From Martinezella tropici (GTDB lineage: Bacteria; Pseudomonadota; Alphaproteobacteria; Rhizobiales; Rhizobiaceae): a stretch of 64,000 nt of DNA. A model generated the notes under the pieces. The model was given only the letters and a program-made list of their open reading frames with translations, had not been told where the DNA came from and did no database searches. Where the stretch lies: assembly GCF_008370325.1 (NCBI RefSeq), contig NZ_VNIP01000013.1, positions 98,853 to 162,852 of the forward strand, in the 5' to 3' direction. Below, one piece after another: positions 61,893-64,000 of this stretch. The first letter of the stretch is position 1. Each line of letters opens with the position of its first letter. The translations under genes were made by a program, and so were the position numbers.

Positions 61893-61908
61893 ACGCCTCA
61901 AAAGGCGT
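61893..61908. terminator. Stem-loop after the shikimate operon
   Basis: ACGCCT and AGGCGT pair around a CAAA loop, 54 bases after the last stop codon of the rightward operon. There is no clear T-run, so termination strength is doubtful. Confidence 0.3.
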
Positions 61909-61937
61909 CTAAGTCTTCGTAACATCACCCGGAGCGA

Positions 61938-61963
61938 AAGAGGGGTGGGTTCAACCCCCTTCC
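61938..61963 (-). terminator. Possible terminator of the TetR gene
   Basis: Read leftward, AAGGGG pairs with CCCCTCTT around a short loop, followed by TTTCG. It lies 24-49 bases beyond the TetR stop. The stem is imperfect, so this is tentative. Confidence 0.3.
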
Positions 61964-61986
61964 ACTGCAATCCGGATGCAAAATGT

Positions 61987-62598
61987 CTAACGTTTTCCAG
62001 GCCAGGCCGTGAGTGCAAGGTCGATCAGCCGTTTCAACAGGGCATTGCAGGCGCCGTCACAAGCCTGGGCGGACATGCCCTGGATGATCGCGCCGTAGAA
62101 GCGTGCGAGCGTATCGGTATCGGTTTGCGCCGGCAATTCGCCTTCCTCGACGGCACGGTCGAAGCGGGCTTTGAGGGTCTGCATCGACGCCTCGCGCAAG
62201 GCTGCCGTCATCCGCGCGACGGATGCATTTTCTTCCGCATGCTGCAAGACGGCGGTCGAGACCATGCAACCTGGCGGCTTGCCCGGCTGGGTGTCTCCGT
62301 CAGCGATATCGTAAAGGTAGCGGCTCAGGGCTTCATAAACCGGAAGACCCGATTGCAGGATGTCTGAGCGGCGGCTGTTTTCACGGGCAATGCTGAAGTC
62401 GAGCGCCTGACGGTACAATTCTTCCTTGGAGCCGAAGGTCGAATAGAGCGTCGGCGGATTGATCCCCATGGCCTTCGTGAGATCGGCGGTCGATGTTCCT
62501 TCGTAGCCGCGTTCCCAGAACAGCCGTGCCGCGATGTCGAGCCCAACGTCGCGATCGAGCACGCGTGGTCTGCCTCGTTTGCGGACTGGTTTCTCCAT
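61987..62598 (-). CDS. TetR-family transcriptional regulator
   Basis: Regulator of 203 residues. The HTH is AARLFWERGYEGTSTADLTK and AMGINPPTLYSTFGSKEELY. The C-terminal ligand domain contains GCMVSTAVLQHAEEN, as in AcrR/ComR-like relatives. The start at ATG 62598 is set by the basic leader EKPVRKRGRPRVLDRDVG typical of this group. It is divergent from the SDR gene, and both promoters share a near-identical inverted site, so it most likely represses the SDR gene and itself. Confidence 0.92.
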   Translation of the reverse strand: MEKPVRKRGRPRVLDRDVGLDIAARLFWERGYEGTSTADLTKAMGINPPTLYSTFGSKEELYRQALDFSIARENSRRSDILQSGLPVYEALSRYLYDIADGDTQPGKPPGCMVSTAVLQHAEENASVARMTAALREASMQTLKARFDRAVEEGELPAQTDTDTLARFYGAIIQGMSAQACDGACNALLKRLIDLALTAWPGKR

Positions 62599-62601
62599 TA
62601 A

Positions 62602-62617
62602 AATAGCGATCCCTATT
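62602..62617. promoter_or_regulatory. TetR operator candidate, left half of the divergent region
   Basis: AATAGCGATCCCTATT is a partial palindrome directly at the TetR start. Its first 14 bases (AATAGCGATCCCTA) match, in reverse complement and with one mismatch, the site at 62651-62664. Confidence 0.6.
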
Positions 62618-62623
62618 AAATTG

Positions 62624-62664
62624 TTGACAGACGCATCTCGCCTCTTATTGTAGGGATCACTATT
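62624..62664 (+). promoter_or_regulatory. SDR promoter with TetR operator
   Basis: TTGACA (62624-62629) and TATTGT (62646-62651) are 16 bases apart. TAGGGATCACTATT (62651-62664) overlaps the -10 end and mirrors the site at 62602-62615, so a bound TetR protein would block it. Confidence 0.55.
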
Positions 62665-62686
62665 TATTTTAGCAACGGAGTGATCA

Positions 62687-63460
62687 ATGTCCAAACGACT
62701 CGCAGACAAGATAGCCCTCATCACTGGAAGTTCGCGCGGTATCGGCCGGGCGGTTGCCCTTGCTTTTGCCAGCGAGGGTGCCGCGCTAATTGGCGTGCAC
62801 TATACCGCCAATGCGGATGCGGCCAATGCCACGATACGCGACATCGAGGCGCTTGGTGTCAAGGCCGTCGCTGTGAAGGCCGACCTCAGACAGGGCAAGG
62901 ACGCGGCCGACAGCCTCTGGGCGCAGTTCAGCCAGGCCGCGCGTACTGAGACGGGCTCGTCTGCTCTCGACATTCTGGTGAACAATGCCGGTATCGCGCC
63001 CGCACTGCCGTTGAAGCAGACGAGCGAAGCCGCTTTCGACGAGGTGATGACGATTAACTACAAGGCGCCGTTCTTCCTGATCCAGGCAGTGGCCGACCAC
63101 ATTCGCGACAACGGCCGCGTCATCAATGTCTCGACCGGGTTTACACGGATCGCGGCGCCGACGCATCCCGCCTATGCTGCCTCCAAGGGGGCGCTGGAGA
63201 CATTGACATTGGCGCTGGCACCTGAATTTGCGGGTCGCGGGATTACGGTCAATGCCGTGCTGCCGGGTGTGACGGAGACGGATATGAATGCCGAGTGGCT
63301 GGCATCGCCGGATGCGCGCGCCGGCGCCGAAGCACTCTCGGTCTTCTCGCGTGTCGGACGGGCGGAGGACGTCGCCGACGTCATCGCCTTCCTCGCATCG
63401 AACGATGCGCGTTGGACAACGGGGCAGATGATTGATGCGACGGGTGGCGCCCGGATCTGA
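62687..63460 (+). CDS. Short-chain dehydrogenase/reductase
   Basis: Classical SDR of 257 residues. Cofactor motif ALITGSSRGIGRAVALAFAS, NNAG in DILVNNAGIAPALPL, the catalytic Ser in GRVINVSTGFTRIAAP, and the YxxxK motif in AYAASKGALETLTLAL. GGAG precedes ATG 62687. It is under the divergent TetR gene. The substrate is unknown. A truncated copy of its 3' third lies at 21471-21582. Confidence 0.93.
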   Translation: MSKRLADKIALITGSSRGIGRAVALAFASEGAALIGVHYTANADAANATIRDIEALGVKAVAVKADLRQGKDAADSLWAQFSQAARTETGSSALDILVNNAGIAPALPLKQTSEAAFDEVMTINYKAPFFLIQAVADHIRDNGRVINVSTGFTRIAAPTHPAYAASKGALETLTLALAPEFAGRGITVNAVLPGVTETDMNAEWLASPDARAGAEALSVFSRVGRAEDVADVIAFLASNDARWTTGQMIDATGGARI

Positions 63461-63553
63461 TCGATCCCCGAGATTCCGCTATGTTTGCGGCCATCCAAAC
63501 CAAGCGGCAGAGGGCGTATTTTTGACGAGTTGCGGATTGAGGTCCGGTCCCCG

Positions 63554-63937
63554 TCAGTCCACCAGACTGGATCGCGCTCGTTGAGGCGCGATCTTGCCTT
63601 CATCGACCTGGCGGCGCGCTTCCGCCAAGTTGGCGGGATCATTACTCGCATCCCGAACGGCTCGTCGCGCCGACATCAACTCATCGACCAGACGCAGCCT
63701 GATCTCGTCCTTTAGTGCTGGGTCCAACATAGGCGGGAAGCAGCGCAATTCCCCTTGTCGAGGCAACGAGCGAAATCCCCATAGCGAAATTGTCGATACG
63801 GTGAGAAGGACCCGCACCCATCGAAGAGTGGCCGCGTCTTCAAGGGTTCCGATTTCGCGGCGAAGCATACGTCTGATCTGGGGCGAACCCAATATTTCCG
63901 GCAACGCCAGCCATCGCATATTGGATCGGAAACCCAT
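63554..63937 (-). CDS. Small protein convergent to the SDR gene
   Basis: Frame of 127 residues from ATG 63937, with AGGG upstream. The C-terminal half (MLDPALKDEIRLRLVDELMS, then EARRQVDEGKIAPQRARSS) is helical and is conserved in the remnant at 21583-21810. That second copy suggests it is a real gene. The N-terminal half (MGFRSNMRWLALPEILG) is less certain. An internal ATG at 63730 would give only the conserved 58 residues. Function unknown. Confidence 0.5.
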   Translation of the reverse strand: MGFRSNMRWLALPEILGSPQIRRMLRREIGTLEDAATLRWVRVLLTVSTISLWGFRSLPRQGELRCFPPMLDPALKDEIRLRLVDELMSARRAVRDASNDPANLAEARRQVDEGKIAPQRARSSLVD

Positions 63938-64000
63938 CTGCCCTAGATCAGGTGAAAGGGGTGATATCGGTCATTCCCCCGCCCCGTTCAAAAGCGGAGA

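Overview
The window looks like an accessory replicon (megaplasmid or chromid type) of a plant-associated alphaproteobacterium, most likely Rhizobium or a close relative in the Rhizobiaceae. The grounds are a two-gene mixed-linkage beta-glucan synthase locus (bgsB-bgsA type), a RIME-like intergenic palindromic repeat, a rhizobial-type conserved protein at 42057-42668, and the many ABC transporters tied to small catabolic operons. No rRNA, tRNA, CRISPR array, replication gene or intact insertion sequence was found. This taxonomic placement is inference from gene content, not from a search.

Layout. 1-10501 (leftward) is one long operon: a sugar/polyol-type ABC transporter, a fused DhaK-DhaL dihydroxyacetone kinase, a second DhaL, DhaM, an HPr-like protein, an enzyme I-like protein and the start of a small HTH protein. 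It would import a triose or polyol and phosphorylate dihydroxyacetone. 11066-15875 is an amine-use cluster: copper amine oxidase, an overlooked 58-residue protein and an APC permease, facing an AraC-type regulator. 16045-20953 is the beta-glucan locus (bgsB, bgsA, secreted glycosidase-like protein). 20954-22003 is a decayed stretch with a palindrome and a truncated copy of the SDR locus found at 63 kb. 22004-23257 holds a ferredoxin and a DapA-family gene broken by a stop codon. 23276-31635 (leftward) is a catabolic operon of unknown substrate: NMT1-type ABC importer, FAD oxidoreductase, class III CoA transferase, enoyl-CoA hydratase, LysR regulator and amidohydrolase.

32310-41673 holds two large transcriptional regulators around a PPOX protein, an isochorismatase-like hydrolase and three alpha/beta hydrolases, two of them frameshifted. 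42057-49351 is a mix of conserved unknowns, an IS6-like remnant, a degenerate GGDEF protein, a Met-rich small protein, a periplasmic molybdoenzyme with its b-type cytochrome, and a DUF1223 protein. 49648-50781 is a YUCCA-like flavin monooxygenase.

50903-61838 is the most interesting part: a hydroaromatic/aromatic catabolic island built around a GntR regulator. Rightward genes encode a 3-dehydroshikimate-dehydratase-like TIM barrel, a polar amino-acid-type ABC importer, a shikimate/quinate dehydrogenase, a tautomerase, AroQ and a Gfo/Idh/MocA dehydrogenase. Leftward genes encode an intradiol ring-cleavage dioxygenase, HpaH and HpaI. Both divergent promoters carry the same 12-bp GntR-site candidate between -35 and -10. 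The genes suggest quinate/shikimate to an aromatic diol, ring cleavage, then hydratase and aldolase steps normally seen after meta cleavage, which is an unusual combination. The right end (61987-63937) has a TetR regulator facing an SDR gene with matching operators, then a convergent small gene.
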